Assembly: GCA_017989485.1 (NCBI GenBank) | Contig: JAGNPU010000015.1 | Span: 1-13,478, forward strand | Source: Neisseriaceae bacterium | GTDB lineage: Bacteria > Pseudomonadota > Gammaproteobacteria > Burkholderiales > Neisseriaceae | Reading direction: 5' to 3' | DNA length: 13,478 nucleotides | Shown: positions 7,126 to 13,478 of the stretch, one piece after another | How positions within the stretch are numbered: position 1 is the stretch's first letter | Layout: each line of letters starts with the position of its first letter | Position numbers and translations under genes: made by a program | Notes under the pieces: generated by a model | Database searches by the model: none | Seen by the model: the letters and a program-made list of their open reading frames with translations, nothing else | Told to the model about the DNA's origin: nothing

Positions 7126-7668
7126 ATGACTCCCGTACACCTACCTTTTGCGCGCTGGTGGCCGCAGGCCGAGTGCCTGTCGCACCAAGCGGTAACCCAT
7201 AATTTAGCAGAATTATGGCACGTTAATTCATTAACTTTGGGTTTAAAAGCGCTGTCGCCTCATTTTGGCGTGAAGGTGTTGACGCTGGCCGATGCCCAAG
7301 CCTATGCCGACGAATCTGTTTTTGACGGCCAGCAGCCCTTGTTTTGCCGTGAGGTCGTGTTGTCCCTAGACGACAGGCCGGTGGTGTGGGCGCGCAGCGT
7401 GTGTACGAAAGACAGTCAGGCGTGGCTGTCTTTGTTAGACTGTGGCACACAGCCTCTAGGCCAGCGCCTATTCGATGGGTCGTTGCCGATCACGCGTTCG
7501 CCCTTTGAATATGCCGTTGTATCCGCTGCGCATCCGATGTTGCCCGCCCAGGTGGCGGCCCTGTTGTCGGATGAGGGCATGGCGGCGCGACGCTCTGTCT
7601 TTTGGTGGCAGGGCGCCCCTTTATTATTAACCGAATGTTTTTTACCCGCGATTGAAGAGTATTTATGA
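7126..7668 (+). CDS. ubiC: Chorismate pyruvate-lyase UbiC
   Basis: UbiC splits chorismate into 4-hydroxybenzoate and pyruvate, the first committed step of ubiquinone synthesis in the cytoplasm. From the ATG at 7126 the protein is 180 residues, a little longer than E. coli UbiC. CREVVLS places the conserved catalytic Arg at residue 75, PLGQRLF matches the family's PLGxxLF, and LLTECFLP places the conserved Glu at residue 170. The family is variable elsewhere. An in-frame ATG at 7099 would add nine residues, but a -10-like element lies between the two starts and neither has a Shine-Dalgarno sequence, so I favour 7126. The stop overlaps the ubiA start in ATGA, indicating translational coupling, and the enzyme product is the ubiA substrate. 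Confidence 0.88.
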   Translation: MTPVHLPFARWWPQAECLSHQAVTHNLAELWHVNSLTLGLKALSPHFGVKVLTLADAQAYADESVFDGQQPLFCREVVLSLDDRPVVWARSVCTKDSQAWLSLLDCGTQPLGQRLFDGSLPITRSPFEYAVVSAAHPMLPAQVAALLSDEGMAARRSVFWWQGAPLLLTECFLPAIEEYL

Positions 7669-8552
7669 TGGAACAAAGTGCGTGGGCGATTGTGAAGGAT
7701 CGCCTCGATGTGTATGGACAGCTGATGCGGGTAGAAAAACCCATAGGCACGCTGTTGCTGCTGTGGCCGACCTATTGGGCCTTGTGGATCGCCAGCAAGG
7801 GCAATCCTGACTGGGTGCTGGTGCTGATGTTTACCTTAGGCACGTTTTTGATGCGCAGCGCCGGCTGCGTGGCCAACGATTTGTTTGACCGCGACATTGA
7901 TGGCGCGGTGGAACGCACGAAAAACCGGCCGTTTGCCCTAGGGCGGGTCAGTAAAACCGAGGCGATTTTGTTAATCCTGATCCTCTGCCTGCTGGCCGGG
8001 TTTTGTCTGCTGCCGATGAATCGGCTTACCTGGTTAATGAGTTTGCCGGCCTTGTTTTTGGCCCTTACCTATCCGTTGACCAAGCGTTTTTTTGCCATGC
8101 CGCAGCTGTATTTGGGCCTGGCGTTTACCTTTGGCGTGCCGATGGCGTTTACCGCACAGCTGGGCGAATGGCCGCCGGCGGGTGCCTGGGTCATTTTTGT
8201 GGCCGGGGTGTTTTGGACCTTGGCCTACGACACCATTTATGCTTTGGTAGACAAGCCTGACGACATCCATTTAAACATCACCAGTACGGCATTGACCTGG
8301 GGCCGCTACGACGTGGCCGGCATCATGGTGTGTCATGCGGTGTTTACCGGACTGATGATATTTGTGGGCTATTTGATGAGCGCGACCTGGCCTTATTGGC
8401 TTGCCATTGTGGCCGTCATCGTGCACCAAATCTATCAATACACCCAAATCAAAGACCGCGATCGGGCCACCTGTTTTAAGCAGTTCTTGGGCAATAATCA
8501 GATTGGGATGCTGCTGTTTGCCGGCCTGATTTTTCATTACCTGTTGGTTTAG
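7665..8552 (+). CDS. ubiA: 4-hydroxybenzoate polyprenyltransferase UbiA
   Basis: UbiA attaches the polyprenyl tail to 4-hydroxybenzoate in the inner membrane. The protein is 295 residues with many hydrophobic helices. The first Asp-rich motif, [10 protein letters not shown] at 71-80, and the second, [13 protein letters not shown] at 188-200, bind magnesium and the prenyl diphosphate. [18 protein letters not shown] (about 23-40) is typical of the family. One feature is odd: the segment right after the second motif reads NITSTAL at 204-210, where UbiA proteins I know have GIKSTAI, so a conserved Lys is Thr here. The start overlaps the ubiC stop, and a second ATG follows directly at 7668. A strong terminator follows. 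Confidence 0.95.
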   Translation: MMEQSAWAIVKDRLDVYGQLMRVEKPIGTLLLLWPTYWALWIASKGNPDWVLVLMFTLGTFLMRSAGCVANDLFDRDIDGAVERTKNRPFALGRVSKTEAILLILILCLLAGFCLLPMNRLTWLMSLPALFLALTYPLTKRFFAMPQLYLGLAFTFGVPMAFTAQLGEWPPAGAWVIFVAGVFWTLAYDTIYALVDKPDDIHLNITSTALTWGRYDVAGIMVCHAVFTGLMIFVGYLMSATWPYWLAIVAVIVHQIYQYTQIKDRDRATCFKQFLGNNQIGMLLFAGLIFHYLLV

Positions 8553-8597
8553 GCCCGGAAACGTCGCCGCCGATAAAAAAAAATCGGTTTAGGACAG

Positions 8598-8649
8598 AGC
8601 GGTAAAGTATTGCTGGGCATGACCTAGCCATGCTTTAGCGCTTTTTTTT
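8598..8649 (+). terminator. Intrinsic terminator of ubiC-ubiA
   Basis: An outer stem (AGCGGTAAAG against CTTTAGCGCT, one mismatch) and an inner GCATG/CATGC stem are followed by eight T. The position, 45 bases after ubiA, and the T run support it. Confidence 0.8.
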
Positions 8650-8682
8650 CAAGCCTGTGCGGCAATAAAGCAGGGGCAATGA

Positions 8683-8711
8683 TTGTGTATGAACGCTGGC
8701 AAGGGTAAAAT
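8683..8711 (+). promoter_or_regulatory. Candidate sigma-70 promoter of the ptsN operon
   Basis: TTGTGT (8683-8688) and TAAAAT (8706-8711) are separated by 17 bases. The start of transcription would be near 8718, giving a leader of about 27 bases to the ptsN ATG. The -35 matches consensus only in its first half. Confidence 0.4.
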
Positions 8712-8744
8712 GTTGGTTCTTTTTGTTTATTAGTGGCGACAGTT

Positions 8745-9191
8745 ATGAGCCTAATTGGCAATATTTTACCGATTGATCACATTCTCTTAGATTTAGACGT
8801 GAGCAGTAAAAAACGGATTTTTGAACAGGTGGGTTTGCTGGTTGAAAATAAAATCGGCGTGGCCCGTAGTGAAGTGTTTGAATGTTTGTTTGCACGTGAG
8901 AAATTGGGTTCGACGGGTTTGGGCCAAGGCGTGGCGATTCCTCATGGACGCACGCAGGGCTTAAAAGAAGCCGTAGGGGTGTTTGTACGGGTGAAAGAGC
9001 CGGTGCCTTTTGATGCGCCGGACGGTCAGCCTGTCAACCTACTGTTTATTTTACTGGTGCCTGAAGAAGCCACCGACGTCCACCTTCAGGTATTGTCTGA
9101 GCTGGCGCAAAAATTCTCTTCTAAAGACATACGTGAACGCTTATTAACCGCCAAAGAACCGCAGGCCGTTAAATTGGTGTTTGCAGAGTAA
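8745..9191 (+). CDS. ptsN: Nitrogen-PTS regulatory protein EIIA-Ntr (PtsN)
   Basis: PtsN is the terminal phosphate acceptor of the nitrogen phosphotransferase system. It is regulatory, not a sugar transporter, and in other bacteria it controls potassium handling, nitrogen or carbon metabolism through protein contacts. The protein is 148 residues. The phosphorylated His is His67 in QGVAIPHGR, and [16 protein letters not shown] just before it is characteristic of PtsN. The ATG at 8745 matches the family N-terminus MSLIG; an in-frame GTG at 8733 would add four residues. Neither start has a strong ribosome-binding site. The gene opens a five-gene unit and is followed 4 bases later by hprK. Unlike the enteric arrangement, rpoN and hpf are not upstream; ubiA and a terminator are. 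Confidence 0.94.
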   Translation: MSLIGNILPIDHILLDLDVSSKKRIFEQVGLLVENKIGVARSEVFECLFAREKLGSTGLGQGVAIPHGRTQGLKEAVGVFVRVKEPVPFDAPDGQPVNLLFILLVPEEATDVHLQVLSELAQKFSSKDIRERLLTAKEPQAVKLVFAE

Positions 9192-9195
9192 GCCT

Positions 9196-10140
9196 ATGCC
9201 CAGCATCAGCGTTCGTCAGCTTTATGAAGACAACCATGCCAAGTTGAAATTGGCTTGGACCACAGGCATGATTGGTGCAGACAACCTGATTGGCCTGGAT
9301 GTGGACAGGGCGAATATGGCCTTGGTTGGGCATTTAAACTTTATTCACCCAAATAAAGTACAGGTTTTGGGCGTGGCTGAGGTGGATTACTTAAACCACC
9401 TAGAGTCCAGTAAGGTACAGGCGTCGCTCGACGACTTGTTCAATCGCAGTATTCCCTTGGTGATTGTGGCCAATGATTTGGCCGTGCCCTACATGTTGCG
9501 AGACTATTGTCACAAGCACAACGTGCCGCTGATGACCTCAATGTTGGAAAGCCCCTACCTAATGGACGTGCTGCGGATATATTTGCAGCGCTGTCTGGCG
9601 GCGTCGACGATTTTACACGGCGTGTTTCTCGACGTGTATGAGGTGGGCGTGTTGCTGGTGGGGCAGTCTGGCTTGGGCAAAAGCGAGCTGGCGCTGGAGC
9701 TGATTTCCCGCGGCCATGGCCTGGTGGCCGACGACGCAGTTGAAATTTACCGGATTGCGCCTGAGGCCTTAGAAGGGCGCTGCCCTAAGGTGTTAAAAGA
9801 CTTCTTAGAGGTGCGTGGCCTCGGCATTTTGAATATCCGCGCCATGTTTGGCGAAACCGCCGTACGGCCGAAGAAAATGCTGAAGCTCATCATTAATTTG
9901 GTGCATGCCGACGACGCCTACATGAAAAGCCTGGATCGGCTCAGCATACAAACCGAAACCCAAGACATTTTACACGTGCACATCCGTAAGGTTACCTTGC
10001 CCGTGGCCGCCGGTCGAAATCTGGCGGTGTTGGTGGAGGCGGCGGTGCGCAACTATATTTTACAATTGCGTGGCGTAGACAGCACGCAAGAATTCATTGA
10101 TAGACACACGACGCTGCTGCGAGAAAGTGAGCATGAGTGA
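9196..10140 (+). CDS. hprK: HPr kinase/phosphorylase HprK
   Basis: HprK phosphorylates a serine on HPr-type proteins and also reverses this by phosphorolysis. In proteobacteria it works with regulatory PTS branches rather than sugar uptake. The protein is 314 residues. The N-terminal domain (about 1-130) is followed by the kinase domain, with His141 in [11 protein letters not shown], the Walker A motif GQSGLGKS at 156-163, VADDAVEIY (177-185), and the HprK signature EVRGLGILN at 205-213. The Walker A second position is Gln where Asp is the common residue. The ATG at 9196 is the family start; an in-frame TTG at 9181 overlaps ptsN. The stop TGA shares its A with the rapZ start. The HPr partner is not in the window. 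Confidence 0.95.
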   Translation: MPSISVRQLYEDNHAKLKLAWTTGMIGADNLIGLDVDRANMALVGHLNFIHPNKVQVLGVAEVDYLNHLESSKVQASLDDLFNRSIPLVIVANDLAVPYMLRDYCHKHNVPLMTSMLESPYLMDVLRIYLQRCLAASTILHGVFLDVYEVGVLLVGQSGLGKSELALELISRGHGLVADDAVEIYRIAPEALEGRCPKVLKDFLEVRGLGILNIRAMFGETAVRPKKMLKLIINLVHADDAYMKSLDRLSIQTETQDILHVHIRKVTLPVAAGRNLAVLVEAAVRNYILQLRGVDSTQEFIDRHTTLLRESEHE

Positions 10141-10991
10141 TGAGGCTGGTTTTGGTGAGTGGCTTATCGGGTTCAGGCAAGTCAGTGGTGCTTAAGTTGT
10201 TAGAGGACTTAGGCTTTTTTTGTGTCGATAATTTACCCCTAACCCTAGTGGGTGATTTAATCGATTTACATCAGAAAAATGGGGCCAAGCGTTTGGCGGT
10301 GAGCGTCGACACGCGCTCCGGCCATAGCTTTGAATGTCTGCCAGAAATCATTAACCGGCTCAAGAATCAGGGCGTGGTGGTGGACTTGTTATTCTTAGAG
10401 GCCAGCAAAGACATTTTGGTGCAGCGGTTTTCAGAAACCCGCCGCCGCCATCCCTTGGCGCGCGCTGACCGCACCTTGGATGAGGCCATCGACATCGAAG
10501 TGGAAGCCATGGCGGAAATCCGCGATTTGGCCCACCGGATTGACACCAGCACCATGAGCACGCCGTTGTTGAAACACTTTGTGACCGAATGGTTGCTCAA
10601 AGAACACACCATGATCCACCTGGTGTTTGAGTCGTTTGGGTTTAAATATGGCCTGCCGTTAAACGCCGACTTTGTGTTCGACATGCGCAGCCTGCCTAAC
10701 CCACATTACGATCGCGACATTCGCGAGTTTAACGGCCTGGATGCCCCCATTATTGACTATTTCCAAGACAAGCAGGCGGTGTGGGCGATGATAGACGATG
10801 TGGAAGCGTTTATCCGCAAATGGTTGCCCAGCATGCAGTCGGAAAACCGCAGCTACGTCACCGTAGGCATAGGCTGTACCGGCGGCAAACACCGCTCGGT
10901 GTTCATCAGCGAAGCCTTGAAAGAGCGCTTTGCCGACGTGGGCGCCCAGGTGCGCCATCGCCAACTCAACCACGAACGCAAGCGGGGTTAA
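10140..10991 (+). CDS. rapZ: RapZ-type nucleotide-binding adaptor protein
   Basis: RapZ is a two-domain ATP/GTP-binding protein. In E. coli it binds the GlmZ and GlmY small RNAs and directs RNase E to tune glucosamine-6-phosphate synthase. Whether that circuit exists here is unknown. The protein is 283 residues, the expected length. Walker A, GLSGSGKS, is at residues 8-15, a Walker B-like strand VDLLFLEA is at 81-88, and the conserved C-terminal CTGGKHRS is at 246-253. The end RHRQLNHERKRG is basic. The ATG at 10140 overlaps the hprK stop by one base (TGATG), so the two are coupled; a GTG at 10137 would add one residue. The DUF3820 gene follows 8 bases after the stop. Confidence 0.94.
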   Translation: MRLVLVSGLSGSGKSVVLKLLEDLGFFCVDNLPLTLVGDLIDLHQKNGAKRLAVSVDTRSGHSFECLPEIINRLKNQGVVVDLLFLEASKDILVQRFSETRRRHPLARADRTLDEAIDIEVEAMAEIRDLAHRIDTSTMSTPLLKHFVTEWLLKEHTMIHLVFESFGFKYGLPLNADFVFDMRSLPNPHYDRDIREFNGLDAPIIDYFQDKQAVWAMIDDVEAFIRKWLPSMQSENRSYVTVGIGCTGGKHRSVFISEALKERFADVGAQVRHRQLNHERKRG

Positions 10992-10999
10992 CAGAACGT

Positions 11000-11215
11000 A
11001 TGGAACGTGCCGATTTATTAAAACTGGTGCGCTGGAAGATGCCTTATGGCAAGTACAGCGGTTTATTGCTGTGTGATTTACCCGAACATTACGTGGCCTT
11101 TATGGTCCGATCTGCCTTACCAGAGGGGCAGTTGGGCGGTTTAATCTTATTATTGAATGAAATACAAATCAACGGCCTGATGGCATTACTCAAGCCGTTA
11201 AGAGAGCAGAGTTAA
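11000..11215 (+). CDS. DUF3820-family small protein
   Basis: This 71-residue soluble protein contains the pattern MPYGKYSGLLLCDLPEHY near its N-terminus (14-31), a glycine turn PEGQLGGL (41-48), and NEIQINGLMALLKPL at the end. This matches the DUF3820 family as I remember it; Pfam names it after a putative quorum-sensing-regulated virulence factor, but no biochemical role is established. The ATG at 11000 lies 8 bases after rapZ. The same frame stays open upstream through rapZ to 10781, but that part is out of frame with rapZ and compositionally poor, so it is not coding. The stop is one base before the rbgA ATG, so it is probably translated as part of this operon. Confidence 0.85.
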   Translation: MERADLLKLVRWKMPYGKYSGLLLCDLPEHYVAFMVRSALPEGQLGGLILLLNEIQINGLMALLKPLREQS

Positions 11216-11216
11216 T

Positions 11217-12137
11217 ATGGCGATACAATGGTTCCCAGGGCACATGCATAAGGCTAAAAAAGCCATTGCGGAACGCATGAAAACAACCGACGTGGTGATT
11301 GAGGTGTTGGACGCCCGTCTGCCAGGCTCCAGCGCCAACCCGTTGTTGGAAAACCTGTCCGAGCGTCGGCCCAAGCTGAAAATTTTGAACAAGCAAGACT
11401 TGGCCGATCCGGCGCGCACCGAAGCATGGTTGGCCCACTATCGCAATCAAAGCAAAACCCAGGCCATTGCCTTGGATGCGTCGGAAAAGGCCACCCAAAA
11501 GCTGATTCAGGCCTGCCGTGATCTGGTGCCCAATAGGGGCGGCATCGACAAGCCGTTGCGGGTGTTGATTTGTGGGATTCCCAACGTCGGCAAGTCGACC
11601 CTGATCAACAGCATGATGGGCAAACGCAGCGCCAAAACTGGCAACGAGCCGGGAATTACCAAGCAAGAGCAACGCATTTTCTTGGCCGATGACTTTTGGC
11701 TGTTCGATACGCCCGGCATGCTGTGGCCGAAGATCATTGTGGAAGAGGGCGGGTATAACCTGGCCGCCAGCGGTGCCGTTGGCCGTAACGCGATTGACGA
11801 AGAAGGAGTGTCGTTAGAACTATTGGATTATTTGCGCCAGTATTACCCAGAGCAAATTGTGGCCCGCTTTAAGCTGGGCGTAGGCCCGGATGAATACGCC
11901 AACTGGCACGACAACGACTGGTTTGACGCCATTGCGCGTAAACGCGGTGCCTTGCTTGGCGGTGGCCGCGTAGACCATCAAAAGGTGGCAGAGATTATTT
12001 TGACCGACTATCGGGCTGGCCTGATGGGTCGCGTGACCTTAGAAACGCCCGAGGAATGGACGCATTGGTTGGCCGTGGCCAAGGAAAAAGAAATCGTGCT
12101 GCGCGAAGTACGTGCCGCCAAAAAGGCCGCACGCTAG
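11217..12137 (+). CDS. rbgA: Ribosome biogenesis GTPase RbgA (YlqF)
   Basis: RbgA is a circularly permuted GTPase needed for a late step of 50S ribosomal subunit assembly. The protein is 306 residues, slightly longer than the Bacillus form. The N-terminus IQWFPGHM includes His9, the residue implicated in GTP hydrolysis in the Bacillus enzyme. The G motifs appear in permuted order: G4 NKQD at 58-61, then G1 GIPNVGKS at 120-127, G2 around Thr148 in EPGITK, and G3 DTPG at 164-167. A C-terminal RNA-binding helical domain follows and ends in a basic tail. The ATG is one base after the stop of the DUF3820 gene. A strong terminator follows 12 bases after the stop. Confidence 0.95.
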   Translation: MAIQWFPGHMHKAKKAIAERMKTTDVVIEVLDARLPGSSANPLLENLSERRPKLKILNKQDLADPARTEAWLAHYRNQSKTQAIALDASEKATQKLIQACRDLVPNRGGIDKPLRVLICGIPNVGKSTLINSMMGKRSAKTGNEPGITKQEQRIFLADDFWLFDTPGMLWPKIIVEEGGYNLAASGAVGRNAIDEEGVSLELLDYLRQYYPEQIVARFKLGVGPDEYANWHDNDWFDAIARKRGALLGGGRVDHQKVAEIILTDYRAGLMGRVTLETPEEWTHWLAVAKEKEIVLREVRAAKKAAR

Positions 12138-12149
12138 CCTGATCCCCTC

Positions 12150-12179
12150 AAAAAAACCCGCTTTAGGCGGGTTTTTTTT
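12150..12179 (+). terminator. Intrinsic terminator closing the ptsN-rbgA operon
   Basis: A CCCGC/GCGGG stem with a TTTAG loop is flanked by seven A and eight T, so it can extend to about 11-12 bp. It lies 12 bases after rbgA. The symmetry would let it work on both strands. Confidence 0.92.
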
Positions 12180-12223
12180 CGTCTGTCCTCGCCGCCCGCA
12201 TGAGGTTCAGTATAACTTTATAG

Positions 12224-12243
12224 AATAACCAAGTGGTGTTATT
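12224..12243. repeat. Inverted repeat upstream of mhpD, possible operator
   Basis: AATAAC and GTTATT form a perfect 6-bp dyad with an 8-base spacer. It lies in an AT-rich stretch (12208-12258) about 80 bases before the mhpD start. That stretch probably holds the promoter; no hexamer pair stands out. A regulator site is plausible but unproven. Confidence 0.35.
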
Positions 12244-12324
12244 TCATTATATTTTTATGCCTGCCGCCATTAGACTGAAGGCCAGTGGGTGATGAGCGCC
12301 CTCAGAATCATTAGGAGAACAGGC

Positions 12325-13116
12325 ATGGAGCAGATACAGGCAGCGGCGACGCGGCTTTGGCAGGCGCAACAGATGGGCACAACCTGTGCGCCGATACGAG
12401 ACTTAATTGGGGCCGATGACATCGACCGGGCTTACGCCGTGCAGCAGCTTAACGTGGCCCAGGGCCTGGCGGCCGGGCGTCGCCTCGTGGGGCGAAAAAT
12501 TGGCCTCACCGCCCGCTCGGTGCAGGCCCAATTGGGCGTAGATCAGCCTGATTTTGGTCATTTATTTGCCGACATGGCGCGCTTGGACGGCGACGTCATC
12601 GACTTCGCCAGCGTGTTACAGCCTAAGGTCGAGGCAGAGATTGCGCTGGTGTTGGCCCATGGCTTGCCGCATGCCGATAGCCTGGTGACCGATTTAATCC
12701 AGGCCACGGCCTATGTGTTGCCGGCTTTAGAGATCGTCGGCAGCCGAATTGAACGTTGGGACATTACCATTGCGGACACCATTGCCGACAACGCCTCGTG
12801 TGGCCTGTTCGTGCTGGGGCAGCGGCCGGTGGCCTTGGCCGACGTGGATTTAGGCCATTGCGGCATGAGCCTGCTGCAAAACGGCAGCCTGGCGGCGACG
12901 GGGGTGGGGGCCGCCTGCCTGGGCCATCCTTTAAATGCGGCTTTGTGGTTGGCCAATACCATGGCCCGCCAGGGGGCGCCCTTGTGCGCCGGCGACATTA
13001 TTTTGACCGGGGCGTTGGGCCCAATGGTGGTGGCGCAGCCGGGCGATGCCTTTGAGGCGCACATCCACGGTTTGGGCACGGTCAGTACGCGATTTACTGC
13101 GGCTCGGGAGGCTTAA
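12325..13116 (+). CDS. mhpD: 2-keto-4-pentenoate hydratase
   Basis: This enzyme adds water to 2-hydroxypenta-2,4-dienoate to give 4-hydroxy-2-oxovalerate, a lower step of meta-cleavage degradation of catechols and phenylpropionates. The protein is 263 residues. It matches E. coli MhpD closely in remembered sequence: GRRLVGRKIGLT (51-62, with Lys58), GVDQPDFGHLFADM (71-84), the metal-site acids Glu103 and Glu105 in KVEAEIA, Glu136 in LPALEIVGSRI, and DTIADNASCG. The ATG at 12325 has AGGAG 7 bases upstream; longer in-frame starts lack this. The stop abuts the next gene. Paralogues named XylJ, DmpE or TesE catalyse the same reaction and cannot be excluded as the name. It appears to be the first gene of its operon. 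Confidence 0.93.
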   Translation: MEQIQAAATRLWQAQQMGTTCAPIRDLIGADDIDRAYAVQQLNVAQGLAAGRRLVGRKIGLTARSVQAQLGVDQPDFGHLFADMARLDGDVIDFASVLQPKVEAEIALVLAHGLPHADSLVTDLIQATAYVLPALEIVGSRIERWDITIADTIADNASCGLFVLGQRPVALADVDLGHCGMSLLQNGSLAATGVGAACLGHPLNAALWLANTMARQGAPLCAGDIILTGALGPMVVAQPGDAFEAHIHGLGTVSTRFTAAREA

Positions 13117-13478
13117 ATGACGACGAATAACAAAACCAAGGTGGCCATTATTGGCTCGGGCAATATCGGCTCAGACCTGATGATGAAAATCATCCACCAC
13201 AGTCATGACCTACATCTGGCCGCCATGATCGGCGTTGACCCGGCTTCCGATGGCCTGGCGCGTGCGCGCCAGCTGGGTGTGGCCACCTCACACGAGGGCA
13301 TAGACGGCCTGTTGGCCTTGCCCAACTTTGCCGAAATCCGGGTGGTGTTTGACGCCACCTCGGCCGGTGCCCATGAGCGCCATCATCAGGCATTACAAGC
13401 GCACGACGTGGTGTTGATCGACCTGACGCCAGCGGCCATCGGCCCCTATGTGGTGCCGGTGGTGAACCTGGACGAACA
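13117..13478 (+). CDS. mhpF: Acetaldehyde dehydrogenase (acylating), N-terminal part (runs off right edge)
   Basis: The enzyme converts acetaldehyde, CoA and NAD to acetyl-CoA and usually forms a channelling complex with the 4-hydroxy-2-oxovalerate aldolase. About 120 codons are present. The Rossmann nucleotide-binding motif [10 protein letters not shown] begins at residue 13, [14 protein letters not shown] at 38-51, and FDATSAGAH at 78-86. [18 protein letters not shown] (101-118) is a family hallmark. It resembles MhpF of E. coli. The ATG directly follows the mhpD stop (TAAATG), so the two are probably co-translated. The catalytic Cys is expected just beyond the edge. The aldolase gene (mhpE-like) would be expected next. 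Confidence 0.92.
   Translation, partial: MTTNNKTKVAIIGSGNIGSDLMMKIIHHSHDLHLAAMIGVDPASDGLARARQLGVATSHEGIDGLLALPNFAEIRVVFDATSAGAHERHHQALQAHDVVLIDLTPAAIGPYVVPVVNLDE

Noticed and set aside
8565..8588. CCGAT / ATCGG hairpin with an A-rich loop after ubiA
   Set aside because: The stem is only 5 bp, the loop is all A, and only three T follow. The structure at 8598-8649 is the better terminator.
10781..10999. Upstream extension of the DUF3820 frame into rapZ
   Set aside because: This part overlaps rapZ out of frame and is rich in Arg, His and Gln; the recognisable protein starts at 11000.
11190..11672. A 160-codon minus-strand open frame opposite rbgA
   Set aside because: It lies wholly antisense to a well-supported GTPase and has no family-like features.
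12162..12324. Possible small RNA or riboswitch before mhpD
   Set aside because: Apart from the terminator and one short dyad I see no multi-stem structure or known aptamer-like conserved sequence.

Overview
This window looks like chromosomal housekeeping DNA from a betaproteobacterium, most likely of the order Neisseriales. RecA, PtsN, HprK and RapZ read like neisserial versions, an HPr kinase/phosphorylase sits beside PtsN and RapZ, and a short DUF3820 gene follows. UbiC and a complete-looking meta-cleavage hydratase suggest a free-living, metabolically broader relative rather than a pathogenic Neisseria. The taxonomy is inferred from remembered protein similarity only. I saw no insertion sequence, phage gene, CRISPR array, tRNA or rRNA.

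The left half (1-7060) is almost all on the minus strand. Read in the direction of transcription from the right, it holds sixA (phosphohistidine phosphatase), ppiA and ppiB (periplasmic and cytoplasmic cyclophilins), an SLC13/DASS-type dicarboxylate transporter, an unrecognised four-helix membrane protein, recA, trpE, and serB, which runs off the left edge. Clear intrinsic terminators follow ppiB, the transporter, the membrane protein and recA. sixA-ppiA-ppiB and trpE-serB therefore look like small operons and the others like single-gene units.

The right half is on the plus strand, divergent from sixA. ubiC and ubiA overlap and carry out the first two committed steps of ubiquinone synthesis; they end in a terminator. 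Next is a tight five-gene unit: ptsN, hprK, rapZ, a DUF3820 gene and rbgA. Its gaps run from an overlap of 1 base to 8 bases, and a strong terminator closes it. The first three genes are phosphotransferase-system-type regulators, rbgA is a 50S assembly GTPase, and the DUF3820 protein is of unknown function.

A new unit then starts with mhpD (2-keto-4-pentenoate hydratase) and mhpF (acylating acetaldehyde dehydrogenase, cut by the right edge). These belong to the lower part of a meta-cleavage pathway that degrades aromatic compounds to pyruvate and acetyl-CoA.

I did not find a clearly novel multi-gene system. The points most worth checking are a non-canonical residue pair in the second conserved region of UbiA, a ubiC promoter placed so that its mRNA may be leaderless, the trpE-serB pairing without trpG, the unrecognised membrane protein, and inverted repeats at three predicted promoters or operon heads.
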